Of a stretch of DNA of 64,000 nucleotides, positions 1 to 10,000 are shown piece by piece (position 1 is the first letter of the stretch; every line of letters starts with the position of its first letter). The notes beneath the pieces were generated by a model. That model was not told the origin of the DNA, searched no databases, and worked only from the letters and a program-made list of their open reading frames with translations. Position numbers and translations under genes: made by a program. Location: assembly GCA_963717195.1 (NCBI GenBank), contig CAVQVR010000002.1, forward strand, positions 124,001 through 188,000. Reading direction: 5' to 3'. The stretch comes from JACDAE01 sp963717195 (GTDB lineage Bacteria > Chloroflexota > Ktedonobacteria > Ktedonobacterales > Ktedonobacteraceae).

Positions 1-2
1 GG

Positions 3-956
3 CTCCTCTATCAACGACAGGCCCGCTATCAAGATGCTCAGGATCTCCATCAACGCGCTCTGACGCTGCGAGAACAGGAAGCTGGCCCGGACCATCCCAA
101 AACTGCCGAGAGTATACATAACCTTGCAATGCTGTATGGGGATCTGGGTGAGTATCAACGGGCCGAGCATCTCTACCTGCGTGTCCTTTCCCTGGAAGAA
201 CACTCGAAAGGCTCCGATCACCCTGATGTCGCCAGCACATTGAACAATCTCGGATTGATGCACTATCAGCAGGGGCACTATTCTCAAGCCGAAACAGCGT
301 ATCAACGTGCTCTCTCTATCTACAAACGCACCTTACCCGCCAACCACCCTGACCTGCTCTATCCTTTAGACGGTCTGGGTACGCTCGCTGAGACACAGGG
401 CAACTACCAACGTGCCACAGAATTCTATCAGCAAGCGTTGAGCATTAGTGAACAAACCTATGGAGAGAAGCACCCTGATACTGCTCACAGTATCAATAAA
501 TTAGCTGATCTCGCTGAGTCACAAGGCAACTACCAACAAGCTGAAGCACTCTACCAACAGGCATTGAACATTGGGGAACAGGCTCTAGGGTCGGAGCATC
601 CCGATGTGGCCCTCTTTCTCAATAACCTGGCCTTCCTTGCCACAAAACAGGGACAATACCAACATGCAGAGGAACTCTATCAGCGGGCTCTGAACATATA
701 CGAACGGGCTCTGGGAATGGAACATCCTGATGTCGCGAGCGTGCTCAATAACCTGGGACAACTGTACCGAAAGACCGGAAACATGGAACGCGCGGAAACA
801 CTTTTGCGGCAATCACTCCTCATCCACGAACAAACCCTAGGCTCAACCCATCCTGATACTATACAGAGCCTGAGCAACCTGACCGATCTACTGGCCGATC
901 AGCATAACCAGGAAGTCCCTCCATCAATAGAACCATCTCAAAACGACCACTCCTAG
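3..956 (+). CDS. Tetratricopeptide-repeat protein, kinesin-light-chain type, 5' end outside window
   Basis: The frame is open from the first bases of the window, so the gene starts upstream; the ATG at 129 is internal. About 317 codons are visible, made of roughly seven 42-residue TPR units with the pattern HPDxA..LNNLA.LY..QG.Y..AE.LYQRAL.I.E. This is the kinesin-light-chain/TPR_10-TPR_12 class. In large soil bacteria such arrays usually form the C-terminal sensor part of NB-ARC or NACHT-type ATPases, but the N-terminal part is not in the window, so that role is only a possibility. The last repeat degenerates into a polar tail. Family confidence is high and function is unknown. Confidence 0.85.
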   Translation, partial: LLYQRQARYQDAQDLHQRALTLREQEAGPDHPKTAESIHNLAMLYGDLGEYQRAEHLYLRVLSLEEHSKGSDHPDVASTLNNLGLMHYQQGHYSQAETAYQRALSIYKRTLPANHPDLLYPLDGLGTLAETQGNYQRATEFYQQALSISEQTYGEKHPDTAHSINKLADLAESQGNYQQAEALYQQALNIGEQALGSEHPDVALFLNNLAFLATKQGQYQHAEELYQRALNIYERALGMEHPDVASVLNNLGQLYRKTGNMERAETLLRQSLLIHEQTLGSTHPDTIQSLSNLTDLLADQHNQEVPPSIEPSQNDHS

Positions 957-1683
957 TCCAGACAAAACCCTGCTCTTTTGCAGGATAGAAGATGCTAAAT
1001 TTCCTCTCTTTGGCTTCTTCACCCGCTGTTTTCCTTTGTCGCCTTCTCTCTCTTTCTCCTCTGTCTTTGACTTATCAGGCTTCGACTCCCCAGGCTTTGA
1101 TCCATTTCCGCCCTTTTTGGAATTTCCATTTAAACATGTAAATCTACTTACCTGGGGGGGGGTATTGCGAGGAGGGATAACGAGGCTGCAAACATCGCCT
1201 GCTTGCTTATTGATCCGGGTTGTCATGTGAAGAACGGGGAAAACTAACTGTATCCTATCCAGAAACGTGGAGGTTTTTTTTGTGCCGCAAGAAGCGTTAT
1301 ACGCATCAGCATCGGTTATCTTTATGCAACTTATCATAGCCGCACTCCTGCTTCCTGGAATAAGAACATGCATCAAAGCATTTATATCTTTCGATGTTAG
1401 AAGGTTTCGCTTAATGGGATAGAAACATCTCGTAAAAATGATCCCTCGGGCAACGGAACCCTTCACTGGTATTTCTACCAGAGAAACGCGAAATCTTCGA
1501 GAAACTCGTCAACAGGTACAGAATACCATAAGAAAAGAGTCCTATGCTACGTTCACGTCCACAGAAAAATGGGTGAGGCCACCTGAAATCCATGAACAAA
1601 CGATAGCCAGAAATCTGTTTTTTGTGTACAATAAGGTGCCAGAAAGACCAGCAAATAACGACATTCTATAGAGGGCAACAGAA
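957..1683. other. Intergenic region without a supported gene
   Basis: This 727-bp gap follows the TPR gene. It contains a run of nine G near 1153, a minus-strand frame with a Lys/Glu-rich end (complement of about 970-1130), and a 77-codon plus-strand frame from 1438. Neither has a convincing ribosome binding site or a recognisable fold, so neither is called. Confidence 0.5.
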
Positions 1684-2835
1684 ATGAGTGAATATCAACG
1701 TTACGAATTTATGACCATCGACAAACCGTTGACACGAGAGCAACTCGATAAGGTCAACGGCCTTTCCAGTCATATTGAAGCGACTTCCACCCATGCTATT
1801 ATCGAATATCATTGGGGTGACTTCAAGCATGATCCCATCGACGTGCTTCGCAAGTTCTTCGACGGCTTTCTTTATTGGGCCAACTGGGGTTCGCCTCAAC
1901 TGGCTTTCCGTTTCCCACATGGTACCTTGCCCGCCGATCTCATTGAGGGCTACGATTTCGATGACCTTGTCACATTCACCCGGCACAAAGACTATGATAT
2001 CCTTGATATTCAATTTGGTGAGTTGGAAAGCCCCGACGAATGGACCGCATATGAGTTGGGATCGCTCATCCCCATGCGCGAGGAATTGCTGGAAGGCGAT
2101 CTGCGGGGACTCTATATCGCCTGGTTGAAAAGTCAAGAGACGATATGGGGCTATGACGAGAATGATATGGAGACGGAGGGAGAGGACGATGAACATAATG
2201 CACCACCCGTTCCCCCTGGTCTGGCGAAACTGACTGTGGCTCAGCAGGGATTGGTGGAGTTGTTGCAGCTACCAGAAGAGCTCGTTGTTGCAGCAGTTCA
2301 CCATAGTAGTGCGCTCGCGCCATCCTCAGACGATGCTTTTGCGGCATGGATCAAGCTACTCACACCAGAGCGCAGGGACGATTATCTGCTTCGCCTGGCA
2401 CGCAATGAGCCCGGTCTGAGCCGTCAGTTAGTCAAAGAATTACGTGAACTGGGCAAAGGCAAAAGTAAATCTGCCCCCTCAACGGCTGAGCATGTCCCAT
2501 ACGTCACATTGCTCACCGAAAGCAAGACTATTAAAACCCAGTTGGCACGCGAGAAGCTTGAGCAGGAGCGACTGGCTCATCAGCGTCACTTGCAAAGCAT
2601 CCATAACCGCCAGGACGATTACTGGCAGCAAGTGGATCAGGCAGTCGTGCGCGGTTCAGGTACGGGGTATGATGAGGCCGTTAAATTATTGGTCGAGCTA
2701 CGAGAAGTCGCCAATAATTTTAAAGAGTCTCAGGAATTCCAGGAACGTTTCCGCGCCTGGGCTCGGAATCATCTGCGCCGTCCCGCCCTGGTCAAGCGCT
2801 TGCAAAATAGCAATTTCACCTTGCCGGAAGCGTAA
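1684..2835 (+). CDS. Conserved hypothetical protein of the type paired with SWIM zinc-finger genes
   Basis: This is a soluble 383-residue protein. The first 120 residues (YQRYEFMTIDKPLT, HWGDFKHDP, FFDGFLYWANWG) match a conserved bacterial family that I know from gene pairs with a SWIM zinc-finger protein in myxobacteria, planctomycetes and actinobacteria. No SWIM partner is visible here. The middle carries an acidic Glu/Asp stretch (about 160-175), and the C-terminal third is a charged helical region, probably a coiled coil (about 275-320). The biochemical role is unknown. It is a single gene, convergent with the secreted protein at 2995. The ribosome binding site upstream of ATG 1684 is weak. 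Confidence 0.75.
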   Translation: MSEYQRYEFMTIDKPLTREQLDKVNGLSSHIEATSTHAIIEYHWGDFKHDPIDVLRKFFDGFLYWANWGSPQLAFRFPHGTLPADLIEGYDFDDLVTFTRHKDYDILDIQFGELESPDEWTAYELGSLIPMREELLEGDLRGLYIAWLKSQETIWGYDENDMETEGEDDEHNAPPVPPGLAKLTVAQQGLVELLQLPEELVVAAVHHSSALAPSSDDAFAAWIKLLTPERRDDYLLRLARNEPGLSRQLVKELRELGKGKSKSAPSTAEHVPYVTLLTESKTIKTQLAREKLEQERLAHQRHLQSIHNRQDDYWQQVDQAVVRGSGTGYDEAVKLLVELREVANNFKESQEFQERFRAWARNHLRRPALVKRLQNSNFTLPEA

Positions 2836-2994
2836 CCAGAAAGATGCTCGTTCTTATTGAGAAGAGGATCTCCTTCCATAAAGAACGAGTACTTCTTGCC
2901 AAAACGCACTTCAATCGCCACTCCCCATGCCTGCTCTCCGAACCCGGTTACCATCTCTCTCCCACCACTGATGTCAGCAGCTTTTCATGAGTCC

Positions 2995-3615
2995 TTAAAT
3001 GGCTGGGACACCAGTGAACCAGAAGCGCATGTCATCATACATATGGCCGTTCGTGATCTGGCTTTGGAGCCAGTAGACGCCATTCCTGTAATTATTGATG
3101 TCCGTTGTCGCTGGATTATTGAGTCCAGCTTGACCATAACGTTGACCTCCAAACCACTTATACAACCCGTAATAGTTCTGGCTTGTATGCAAACACTGGA
3201 TATCCCAACTCAAGTTATTATTGAGCACAGCACCGGCATTGTAAGAACTGGATTCATAACTCTCATACTGGGGAACCGAGGTTCTAAGCATATACCAGTT
3301 CTGCTTGAAGATGCCAAAATTGGCTGAATCGCCGATTTTACCATCTCCATAGGTATAATTGGCTTGCATGGTTTCCGTTTCCATCATGGCAATAGCCAGG
3401 TCAAGAGAGTTCCCACCTGCATTTAAAATCTGTTGCTTACGAGCACCAAGTCCGGGGACAGTAAACGAACCACACGTTGAAGGACAGCCTGCCGCTCTGA
3501 CTGTGGTAGATGAACGTGCCACGTTGATTGTGCTGAATGCTGTAATACAGCAGAACGTTAACGTTAGTGCGATAAAAGTAAACTTTGTCGTATGAAAGTG
3601 TTCTTTACTTATCAT
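2995..3615 (-). CDS. Secreted protein of unknown function, possibly lysozyme-like fold
   Basis: The 206-residue product begins with a Sec signal peptide: a short basic start, a hydrophobic stretch at about 10-30, and a cleavage region near residues 36-42. The mature part has Cys-Pro-Ser-Thr-Cys, a METETM segment that could place a catalytic Glu, and a conserved block around GDGKIGDSANFGIFKQNW. I recall similar secreted proteins in fungi and actinomycetes, without assigned activity. The pattern of a helix bearing Glu followed by a glycine-rich segment is reminiscent of lysozyme-like hydrolases, but that is inference. ATG 3615 has a strong AAGGAG site 6 bases upstream. It stands alone between unlike genes. 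Confidence 0.7.
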   Translation of the reverse strand: MISKEHFHTTKFTFIALTLTFCCITAFSTINVARSSTTVRAAGCPSTCGSFTVPGLGARKQQILNAGGNSLDLAIAMMETETMQANYTYGDGKIGDSANFGIFKQNWYMLRTSVPQYESYESSSYNAGAVLNNNLSWDIQCLHTSQNYYGLYKWFGGQRYGQAGLNNPATTDINNYRNGVYWLQSQITNGHMYDDMRFWFTGVPAI

Positions 3616-4091
3616 GCTTTCTCCTTGTAAAGTGGACTACGACCTCGACGTTGATCTCCTTTGATGGTCGCAATATACACTATACGAGCCTGAAGTATGC
3701 TCCGCTACCTAAATATATAAGCGCCAGCACACTAGATGAGTCTTGAGGTCATCATGACGTACGTGTTTCCATGCTTATCCTTTCCTGTCGTATCGTTAAG
3801 AGAACTGAACTACCTGCTCTCTCTTATTGGGTGTGAGTGGCATAAGCTGTAAGTAACTACCAGAAGTATATCTGGCCTGAAGGGGAAACACATCGGCACG
3901 TAGGCGTATCTTATTCTTGTCCCTGAGAAGGAAAGAAAGCAGTCGAAGCGGCCATAATTGTTTTTTAGAATGCATAACGCATTACATCATGAGAAATCGG
4001 GTCTCTATCCTTCCGAGTGAAAGCAAGGGGAAGGTAAGAAAAAAGAGCCAGGAATGATGCAATGAGCTGGTTCTTCGTTCGAGAAGATCTG
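3616..4091. other. Intergenic region upstream of the secreted protein gene
   Basis: This 476-bp gap lies between two minus-strand genes. It must hold the promoter of the secreted-protein gene. No reading frame with start signals, no clear operator and no RNA gene were recognised in it. Confidence 0.4.
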
Positions 4092-4904
4092 CTATGATTG
4101 CAAAATCAACCGTACCTGACTAAAATCACACCGCTGCAACTCATCCGCACGTATCCAAAAGTAGATGCGACCCGTATCTCCCCAATCAGTGTCAGGAATA
4201 CTATCGCTATCCATCTGGAAAAGGAGCCGCCAATCGGCGATTGTCCCTGCCAACTCACTCAGCATATCCCATTGAACTGTATCAGGATAGCCTAAAAGTC
4301 GGTGCATGGGAACATGGTGTTTTATCCCCACTCTCCCAGCAAGTTGCGCCTGTATCTTATAGTATGCCTGTTCTTCCTCAACAGACAGTGGATCTTTTAG
4401 ACCAAGGCGTTCGACAGAATCAGTATCATACGAACTATAGTCTGGTAACGTCACTTCTGTGGAACATTTTATCCCACCGAGATGATATTCCTTTGGCTTC
4501 AAAAGCACCTCCGGAATAGCATTGCGTTGTAACGCTGCTACGTCAGAAGGTTGTGCATACCACACATGCCAGGTTTCTACTTGATCATCAGGCCAACCAA
4601 AGAATGCTTCAACATCGAAGAAAAAATACAAAATTCCTGTTTCTGGCAAGAGATGATCCTTATCATAAGGTACAATATCAGATATGTTTATTTGTGCGAG
4701 AAAAGGAAGGAGAGAACCATTGTACTCAGGCCACCTTTTCCCATGTGGTAAGTCAGGCAAACCTCCGAACTTTGTTGCCCCCAACGGAAGTCCTGCTTCA
4801 TCTGCTGAATATGCCTTGAGACGGATCGACGACTGTGCGACATTTGTAATCTCTTTGCTTACGCGAGACAATCCACTGGCAGACAAGAGATCTTGTAGGA
4901 TATT
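4092..4904 (-). CDS. DUF1963 (YwqG-like) protein, putative immunity-type protein
   Basis: The product is about 270 residues long. Landmarks of DUF1963/YwqG are seen in order: a KFGGLPDLP motif early, LPFLAQINISD, GILYFFFD, and a C-terminal WRLLFQMDSD with GDTGRIYFWI. YwqG proteins have no known enzyme activity and often sit in toxin-immunity loci beside SMI1/KNR4 genes, as here. A longer frame reaches 4952 but overlaps the upstream SUKH gene by 35 bases; the methionine at 4904 (MNILQDLL) gives a clean 13-base gap and is preferred. It is the last gene of the minus-strand row that begins with the RHS toxin. Confidence 0.75.
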   Translation of the reverse strand, partial: NILQDLLSASGLSRVSKEITNVAQSSIRLKAYSADEAGLPLGATKFGGLPDLPHGKRWPEYNGSLLPFLAQINISDIVPYDKDHLLPETGILYFFFDVEAFFGWPDDQVETWHVWYAQPSDVAALQRNAIPEVLLKPKEYHLGGIKCSTEVTLPDYSSYDTDSVERLGLKDPLSVEEEQAYYKIQAQLAGRVGIKHHVPMHRLLGYPDTVQWDMLSELAGTIADWRLLFQMDSDSIPDTDWGDTGRIYFWIRADELQRCDFSQVRLILQS

Positions 4905-4917
4905 CATTAGTTGTCCA

Positions 4918-5466
4918 TTAATACCAGCGCCAATATTTCGCTCCCTGAGCAACTACGAGCCGATCTAACCAGTCACAAAAGCTACGAGCCGCAACTTTCC
5001 ATTGAGAAGGTGGATCATCACTATTTCCATCAATGACGCGGCAATCTCTGCCATTGTTTACAAATTGGGCTGTATCAAGTAGGAGAAGATCTGCATCACC
5101 CAAAGACTCGGCAAAGGCTAGATGGGTAGGGGAATAATCCCGCTTGTAACGCTCTTTAAAACGAAGATTGGCTTTCATTAAATCTTTTGTTCCATATAAG
5201 CGAAAACCCCATTGCCCATCCACATCGTCGTGATAGAGCAATGCACCTTCTGAGTAAAGAAGAAACTCTTCATATGCAGAAGGGAAAGGAAGTTGCAATT
5301 TTTCTTTGATACCTTTAATGGCCTCAAGGGGCGCAGGTTCGCCAAAGGTAAAATGTGCATTCCAACAATATCCTCCTTCTTGGATCACTTCTAAATGAGA
5401 GCTATCATCTAGTTTTGATCTCAGCATAGTAAGGATATGAACAGTATTCCAGTCCGTATTGGTCAT
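4918..5466 (-). CDS. SMI1/KNR4 (SUKH) family protein, putative immunity protein
   Basis: This 182-residue protein shows the SUKH pattern: a central LPFPSAYEEFLLYSEG segment, WGFRLYG, a later FAESLGDADLLLLD segment, and a C-terminal Trp/Phe helix (SFCDWLDRLV). SUKH is the most widespread immunity superfamily of bacterial polymorphic toxin systems, where it binds and blocks nuclease-type toxin tips. The position, two genes downstream of the first candidate immunity gene of an RHS toxin and adjacent to DUF1963, supports that role. Its cognate toxin may be a former RHS tip and not the present one. The start is the ATG at 5466, 22 bases after the preceding gene. Confidence 0.8.
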   Translation of the reverse strand: MTNTDWNTVHILTMLRSKLDDSSHLEVIQEGGYCWNAHFTFGEPAPLEAIKGIKEKLQLPFPSAYEEFLLYSEGALLYHDDVDGQWGFRLYGTKDLMKANLRFKERYKRDYSPTHLAFAESLGDADLLLLDTAQFVNNGRDCRVIDGNSDDPPSQWKVAARSFCDWLDRLVVAQGAKYWRWY

Positions 5467-5488
5467 ACTTTATTCTCCTGCAAGTACA

Positions 5489-6503
5489 TCAAAACGGGAG
5501 CAGATCCCTCGTCAAGAACGTTAAATCCTGCTCCGGACGCCGCGCTAACGTTTCCCACCCTGGGAATCCACCCCAACGCATTACCGTTCGCAGATACTGC
5601 ACAAAGGTAACACCAGATTTAGCTACTCCAGTATCAGCTTCCATACAGGGAACCTTCACCGAGTAATATCCACGAGGTATCTCGAAATACTTGCCCATTC
5701 CATCATCAGACAACCTCAGATACTCCACTGCTCTTCCTTCGTTCATTCGTACATAAAATTTTTCAATTATTTCCTTTGTGAGAGGATGCAAGCAGAAAGG
5801 ATCCAGCACATACAGAGGATAGAGGTAGGACTCTCGCCCAAATTGTCCTTTTTGATCAAAGATATCCTTAGATCCATAGGCATACTGATAGGGCTTGAGT
5901 TGCGACACCACCAATTTATACCAGTCGGGGTGCGTTCCCACAAAATTGACTCCCCTATCTCTTCATACCAGGCTCTCACCGAGAGAGGGAGGGGACCCAT
6001 AATCGCTTCAAGTTGTTGTATCTGATCAACAGCCGAAGGCAAGGACTGATAGTACTCCCGCTCCTTGCGCAATTCCTTCAAACGGTACTCGTTTTGACTT
6101 TCATTGATCAGCCCATCAAGAAAGCAGATATGCTCCTCGTTGTGCTTGGCTGAAGCAAATACAATCGGTTCCTTACTCGCCTGTTCCAAAAATTCGGTAT
6201 ATGCTAATCTCGCTTCATAGGTAAAGCGCTCAGCTTCCAGTTCTTCCAATCGCTTTCCTGTCTGGTAGAATGCTGGCAGGTCCATATAGGGCTGCACCCA
6301 TCCATAGCCAAATTGATACCCGATCATTCGTAAACGCGGGAGCAACACGTCAATGTTATGACGCACACGTCGCATCGTCTCTCGTGCGACGGCTAGTGCT
6401 TCAGATAAAAGCGGTTCTTCTCGGACCTGCGCTCCATATGCTAACACTTGTCCTATACTTCTGTATACTGGCCACTCTGATACCGCTGGAGAAGATCTGT
6501 CAT
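5489..6503 (-). pseudogene. VNF-motif hypothetical of the immunity row, two frameshifts
   Basis: The intact product would be about 338 residues. ATG 6503 has a good site (AAGAGGA) and opens with MTDLLQRYQSGQYTEV, then hits TAG at 6453-6455; the frame continues one phase away as QVLAYGAQVREEPLL. A second break near 5950-5954 separates AWYEEIGE from VNFVGTHPDW, which restores a known motif if one base is added. Both breaks look like single-base losses. The N-terminal half is helical with many Arg/Glu; the C-terminal half (IPRGYYSVKVP) resembles hypothetical proteins near SMI1/KNR4 genes. Either a decayed immunity gene or two sequence errors. Confidence 0.7.
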
Positions 6504-6523
6504 TGTATTCCTCTTTTCATTAA

Positions 6524-6559
6524 GCAAGGTTCAAACTGTTATATTCGTTTGAACCTTGC
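6524..6559. repeat. 13-bp perfect inverted repeat between immunity-row genes
   Basis: Arms at 6524-6536 (GCAAGGTTCAAAC) and 6547-6559 are exact reverse complements around a 10-base loop. It lies between the 128-aa gene and the broken gene at 6503. No T-tract follows on the minus strand, so a simple intrinsic terminator is doubtful. An mRNA processing or attenuation hairpin that separates the toxin-immunity pair from the downstream genes is an inference. Confidence 0.6.
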
Positions 6560-6621
6560 GTTAGAAAATCAATCCACTAGCAATATTGTAATGTGCTCAT
6601 GACAAAGAGTCCTTTCACTTA

Positions 6622-7008
6622 TTACTGATCTACGCTTGTATTATCCCTATATTTTATAGAGGCATCAAAGCGTCTACAGTAGAAGGATAGCTGATTTTCC
6701 TCGGTATCTGCTACACGATACTTGAGACCTTCCCACTGAGAATCTCTTATTGATACAATCTCAAGAAGAGGAATTTGAAAAAAACCTCGTGAGTTGATCT
6801 TCAATTCACTCACATTCTCGAATGAAAGGTACAATCTCTGAGAATCAGCGTCTTCGTTTTCGGAGGCACGAAGCCAGAGTTCCAAAGTAAGTTCTGTCGC
6901 TGGCGCTCCGCCAGTACTTCGCTGGCGTACCTCCACTTCCTCTAGCACTGCAAATCGCCTAGGGGAAAGCGAGAGATACTGACGAATGGCTTCATCATGT
7001 TCTGTCAT
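6622..7008 (-). CDS. Candidate cognate immunity protein of the RHS toxin
   Basis: This 128-residue soluble protein starts at 7008 (MTEHDEAIRQYLSLSPRRF), only 22 bases after the toxin stop codon. An in-frame extension to 7146 would run backwards into the toxin tip and is rejected. The sequence is a beta-rich chain with LYLSFENVSELKI and IVSIRDSQWEGLKYRV and no membrane segment or signal peptide. I do not recognise a named family. Its position as the first gene after the toxin on the same strand is the standard one for a cognate immunity gene, so the role rests on context alone. Confidence 0.65.
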   Translation of the reverse strand: MTEHDEAIRQYLSLSPRRFAVLEEVEVRQRSTGGAPATELTLELWLRASENEDADSQRLYLSFENVSELKINSRGFFQIPLLEIVSIRDSQWEGLKYRVADTEENQLSFYCRRFDASIKYRDNTSVDQ

Positions 7009-7030
7009 TGCAAAAACTCCTAATGTATCT

Positions 7031-10000
7031 CTATCCGGTTGGATCAAACTCTCCCGGAATATGATCCTGAATGGAATGTCCAATCGGAAAAAATTGGTTA
7101 TATTCGTACACATGATGATGTATCGGTGGAATACCTTGAAATTCATCGCCTCTTGTACGATCTGTACGTCCTATTTGTCGGCCATACTCATCATAATGAG
7201 CTTCGTATGGTTCGACCTCACCTAAATCATTCACGTGTTCACCTGTAATCGTCTTTGTACCAGGTGTTGTAGACCTTGGCGCATTATTTAGCGACGAATT
7301 ACGCCACCAATTTCCTGCTTCCGGATCTTCCTTACCATGTTTAGAACCATCATCAGGCTTCTTTTCCGGCTCCTTCTTTTGCTCCGGTTCTTTCTTTTGC
7401 TCCGGCTCCTTCTTCTCCCCCTCATTCGCAGCATACGGCTTGTTAGGATACTGAGGAGGAGTCCATCCCGGACCATCCCACCCTGGAGGGAGCGCTGTTC
7501 CTCCTGTATGTTTTGGCACTACTACTGGCGGCTGCTTTGCTGGTCCCGGCCAATGATTCGGCGGCAACGGCGGATCCCAACTTGGCGGATACCAATTAAT
7601 GGGTGGATACCAGACAATCGGCGGCAACTTTGGTTCCGGTGCTGGCTTTGGCTGAGGTGCAGGAGTAGAAATCATCCCAATACAGAAGCCGAAGAGACAG
7701 AAGTACTGCCCCGTCGGATCGGTCCAGGTCTCCGGGTTATCGCCTACATACGCATAGGGATCCATTCCCACCGTATTGTCTAGAACCGAATCTGCACTAG
7801 TGAAACGTCCACTGACCGGATCGTAATACCTCGCGTTATAATAAAGCAAACCGGTCTGACTATCGAGCCGTTGTCCGGTAAAATTGTGGGCGGTCGGCAT
7901 GCTGCCATCGCTGTAGCGCTCCGAACCATAGGGAGCATACAGTTGCATAGCTTGCACCGACCCATCACTCTTCAATGCCAGCGTCGCACTACCCAACAGA
8001 TCAGGCACCAGGTAATACCAGGCCGTCCCTGTTGCCTCAGCAACATTCTGTCCACCCGCACTGTAGTATTTCGTCGTCGTTGTGATGCCGTTGCTGATCG
8101 TTGTATCGGTATAGCCATCAAAGGTAATCGTATCACTGACGGTGGTCGTATTGCCAGTGGTGGTACTCGTACGCTGCAATACCCGGTTCCCCTCGTCATC
8201 ATAGAGGAACTGATCACTGGCCATGGTGCCAGCCGGTGCAGTCCAGCTTGCCAGGCGACCTTCGTTATCGTAGCTCATCGTCGCGCCCGTTTGCGTCCCA
8301 CTGGCACAACTCTGAGCTCCGCTGGTATCCACGTTGCGGCAGGTCATATTGCCCATCGCATCGTAGCTGGCATACTGGTTAGGAACCGAGCTCAGGTTCG
8401 TTACCGCATGGACATGGGACGCATCTCCATAGGTCAAGCTTCCTGCCGTTCCCGAGGTCAAACGGTCGAGCGCATCATAGGTGAAAGACTGCTGATATCC
8501 TGGTGTGGTGCTACCACCTGGCGTGGATCCACAGTGATCACCTCCTGTTGGCGTCCCACTATTGCCTGCCCAGGTCAGTCGATCCAGAGCGTCATAACAG
8601 AAGGATTGATTGTCCGTCAGGCTCCCACCACTACTGGTTGGAAGCGTCGTGGAAAGTTGGAGGATATTGTCCACATTGTCAAACGTCTGTGTCTGACTGA
8701 ACAGGGTTGTCCCATTAACGCTTACTCCAAGCGATGTTGGACGCTGGATGCCATCATAGCCCAGGTTCAATTGAACTGGCGTCGTTGTCGTTCCCTGGTA
8801 GCTTATTCCTCCCAACGTCATCCCAGCTAACTGGCCCGCATTGGTATACTGAACGGCACTCACGATGTTTCCGTTCGCCGTTCCCATACTCCGGAAATAA
8901 CCATTGCTATCGTAGTTGGAAGCAACGATCTCTCCATCCGGATAGGTAAACGTCGTGGGCTCCCCCGCATCGTTATAGCTTTGCGAAACACTCTGTGTCG
9001 TCGTCAGACTGTCCGCCGTCACCGAGAGTGTGCTCGCTACGCTCTGACCACGCGCGTCGTAGCCATTGCAACGCCATCCACTGCCTACCGTGCTGCTAAA
9101 CGTTTCAGCTATCGCATTGCCAATTGGTGTGAGGTCCCACCTGGTGCCTTACAAGCAGCAGGAAATGTGACACCTGTATTACTGCTATTGTCGTAACTAT
9201 CATAGAAGAAAGTGGCATAGGCACTGCTCTGACAAGGATTGACCTGAGCCGAGGTCGTGCCACGACACAGGGGCCGATCCAGCACGTCATAGCTGGCATA
9301 CGTAGTTTGATTACGCGGATCGGTCAGGCTCAGTTCGTTGCCATTCGCATCATACGTCACTTTCCAGGCCGTATCCGACGTGCTGCTACAGGAGGTCGGC
9401 ATGGGCGTATTGGCACAGGAGCCTGTGTCCGAATCGTTCCACCCGGTCACCTGCCCCAGACCATCATAGGTTGTGCTACTGGTCGCTTGTACCTTCGAGC
9501 TCGCATCAAAGGTAACGGTGGAAAGCAGGTTATCCGCCTCGTCCAGGTTATACTGAACAGTGCGTATTACCGTATAGGGACTGCCGGTTCCACTGAAGAC
9601 CTGCTCATAGCGATGCCGCCCCAGTGCATCTGTGTAGCTTACCGATTGATGGTTGTACGCATCTAGCGAGATCGTCTCCTCAAACGGTGTGCTACTATCA
9701 ACAGTGAAACCTGGAAGACCTTGCGCGACCGTATAGCTGGTCGTCGCGGACTCCACAATGGTTCCGGTATTACTATAGGTTACACTGCCCAGAGAACGTC
9801 CCTGACTATCATAGCTCGTTACCGTTCGCGCCTGCGTCAGATCCGGCATCGCATACCCCGTCGTGGCCGTCGCCGCTATCGCATACGGCAAACTCGTCGT
9901 GGTCGCACGCCCCATGGTGTCATAGAGCGTGTAGGTCACCAGCAACGAGCCAGTCGCTGGCAGCTTGGAGAACTCGTTGGGTCCCGGCGCTTGCGTCTCC

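Noticed and set aside
924..1466. 180-codon minus-strand frame with a Lys/Glu-rich end
   Set aside because: It runs into the TPR gene on the other strand, has no ribosome site and no recognisable fold; the low-complexity end is not enough.
1438..1671. 77-codon plus-strand frame
   Set aside because: No start signal, no similarity recognised, composition is not clearly coding.
6524..6559. Possible tRNA or terminator
   Set aside because: Too short for a tRNA and lacks a T-tract, so it is kept only as an inverted repeat.
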